A DNA stretch of 7,915 nucleotides from an uncultured Roseburia sp. (GTDB taxonomy: Bacteria > Bacillota > Clostridia > Lachnospirales > Lachnospiraceae): assembly GCA_947384095.1 (NCBI GenBank), contig CANDFU010000064.1, positions 1-7,915 on the forward strand. The letters run 5' to 3'. Positions 7,265 to 7,915 of the stretch are shown one piece after another; position 1 is the stretch's first letter; the number at the start of each line of letters is the position of its first letter. The notes beneath the pieces are model-generated. The model did no database searches. It saw only the letters and a list, made by a program, of their open reading frames with translations, and had not been told where the DNA came from. The position numbers and the translations under genes are program-made.

Positions 7265-7915
7265 ATGGCTGACAAATTAAAAAAGCGGAAAGCGCAGGAA
7301 GAGCCGGAAGTAGAATCCAAGATTAACCGGGTCAAACCGGGAACGAACATTCTGTTCAGTTCGATTTTTGCCATTCTGGCCCTGACCTGTGTGATACCGG
7401 CGGTATTTATCGTTATTATCTCGTTTTCAAGCATGGAGAGTATCAATGAGATCGGCTACTCTTTCCTGCCGAAATCATGGTCGCTGGATGCATACACTTA
7501 CCTCTGGAATAACCGGCTTATGATCGGAAGGGCGTTTCTGGTATCGATCGTCGTGACGGTCGGCGGCGTGCTGATCGGTCTGTTTTTAACCGCGTCGATG
7601 GGATATGCGCTTTCAAGGAGCAACTATAAGCTTAAAGGGATTTATTCCATTATCGTGTTTATCCCGATGGTATTTGGCGGCGGGCTTGTCTCTACTTACA
7701 ATGTGTATACATCGGTGTTAAGTATTAAGGATAGCATCTGGGTTCTGATATTGCCGCTGGTAGTGTCGTCGTTTAACGTCATTATCTGCCGTACGTTCTT
7801 TAAGACGACGATTCCGCAGTCGATCCTGGAATCCGCCGAGATTGACGGGGCGTCGCAGCTGCGGACCTATTTTACGATTGTGCTTCCGATTTCGAAGCCT
7901 CTGCATGCGACGATC
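7265..7915 (+). CDS. LplC/YtcP-like ABC sugar transporter permease (3' partial)
   Basis: This is the second permease of the importer, a MalG-like (CUT1) protein of the LplC/YtcP group, open to the window edge with 217 codons visible. Relatives are near 290-300 residues, so roughly the last 80 are missing. The charged N-terminus (about 1-26, MADKLKKRKAQEEPEVESK...) is cytoplasmic. Likely membrane segments are at about 30-55, 88-113, 126-148 and 157-177. The EAA loop ESAEIDGASQLRTYFTIVLP (about 189-208) is present and normal. The ribosome site is strong: GGAGG at 7252-7256, 8 nt from the ATG, within the short 15-nt gap after the LplB-like gene, indicating one transcript. Nothing suggests a frameshift; the truncation is only the end of the sequence. 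Confidence 0.94.
   Translation, partial: MADKLKKRKAQEEPEVESKINRVKPGTNILFSSIFAILALTCVIPAVFIVIISFSSMESINEIGYSFLPKSWSLDAYTYLWNNRLMIGRAFLVSIVVTVGGVLIGLFLTASMGYALSRSNYKLKGIYSIIVFIPMVFGGGLVSTYNVYTSVLSIKDSIWVLILPLVVSSFNVIICRTFFKTTIPQSILESAEIDGASQLRTYFTIVLPISKPLHATI

Noticed and set aside
1..7915. CRISPR arrays, tRNA or rRNA genes, insertion sequences, phage genes
   Set aside because: No regularly spaced repeats, no tRNA or rRNA-like segments, and no transposase or integrase frames seen on either strand.

Overview
This window looks like one end of a draft contig from a moderately GC-rich Bacillota. It is most like a gut Lachnospiraceae-type Clostridium relative, inferred from the gene families, strong AGGAGG-type ribosome binding sites, and the YesM/YesN-plus-LplABC layout; the genus cannot be fixed from sequence alone. 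The first 47 bases are not genomic: positions 13-47 match the Illumina TruSeq read-1 adapter. The right edge cuts through a gene.

All supported genes lie on the + strand and form a glycan-utilisation locus. From left to right: (1) the C-terminal third of a GH38-type alpha-mannosidase (48-1042, 5' end lost); (2) a short gap containing a perfect 10-bp stem-loop; (3) a YesM-like membrane sensor histidine kinase (1169-2908); (4) a YesN-like response regulator with an AraC-type DNA-binding domain (2908-4491), translationally coupled to the kinase; (5) an AT-rich intergenic region (4492-4681) with helically phased ATAAAAT-type repeats directly upstream of an extended -10 promoter; (6) an LplA-like sugar-binding protein with a C-terminal DUF3502-like region (4682-6196), lacking the usual lipobox cysteine; (7) an LplB-like permease (6290-7249); (8) an LplC/YtcP-like permease, truncated by the window end (7265-7915).

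The likely working model is inference. The kinase senses an extracellular oligosaccharide, possibly through or alongside the binding protein. The response regulator binds the phased repeats and activates the binding-protein/permease operon. The two permeases import the sugar, energised by an ATPase encoded elsewhere, and the alpha-mannosidase trims alpha-mannosides inside the cell. A mannose-containing substrate is suggested only by the neighbouring mannosidase.

I see no mobile element, CRISPR array, tRNA or rRNA, and no evidence for a wholly new system. The items most worth a second look are the phased repeat operator, the missing lipobox cysteine and the adapter-derived chimeric N-terminus.
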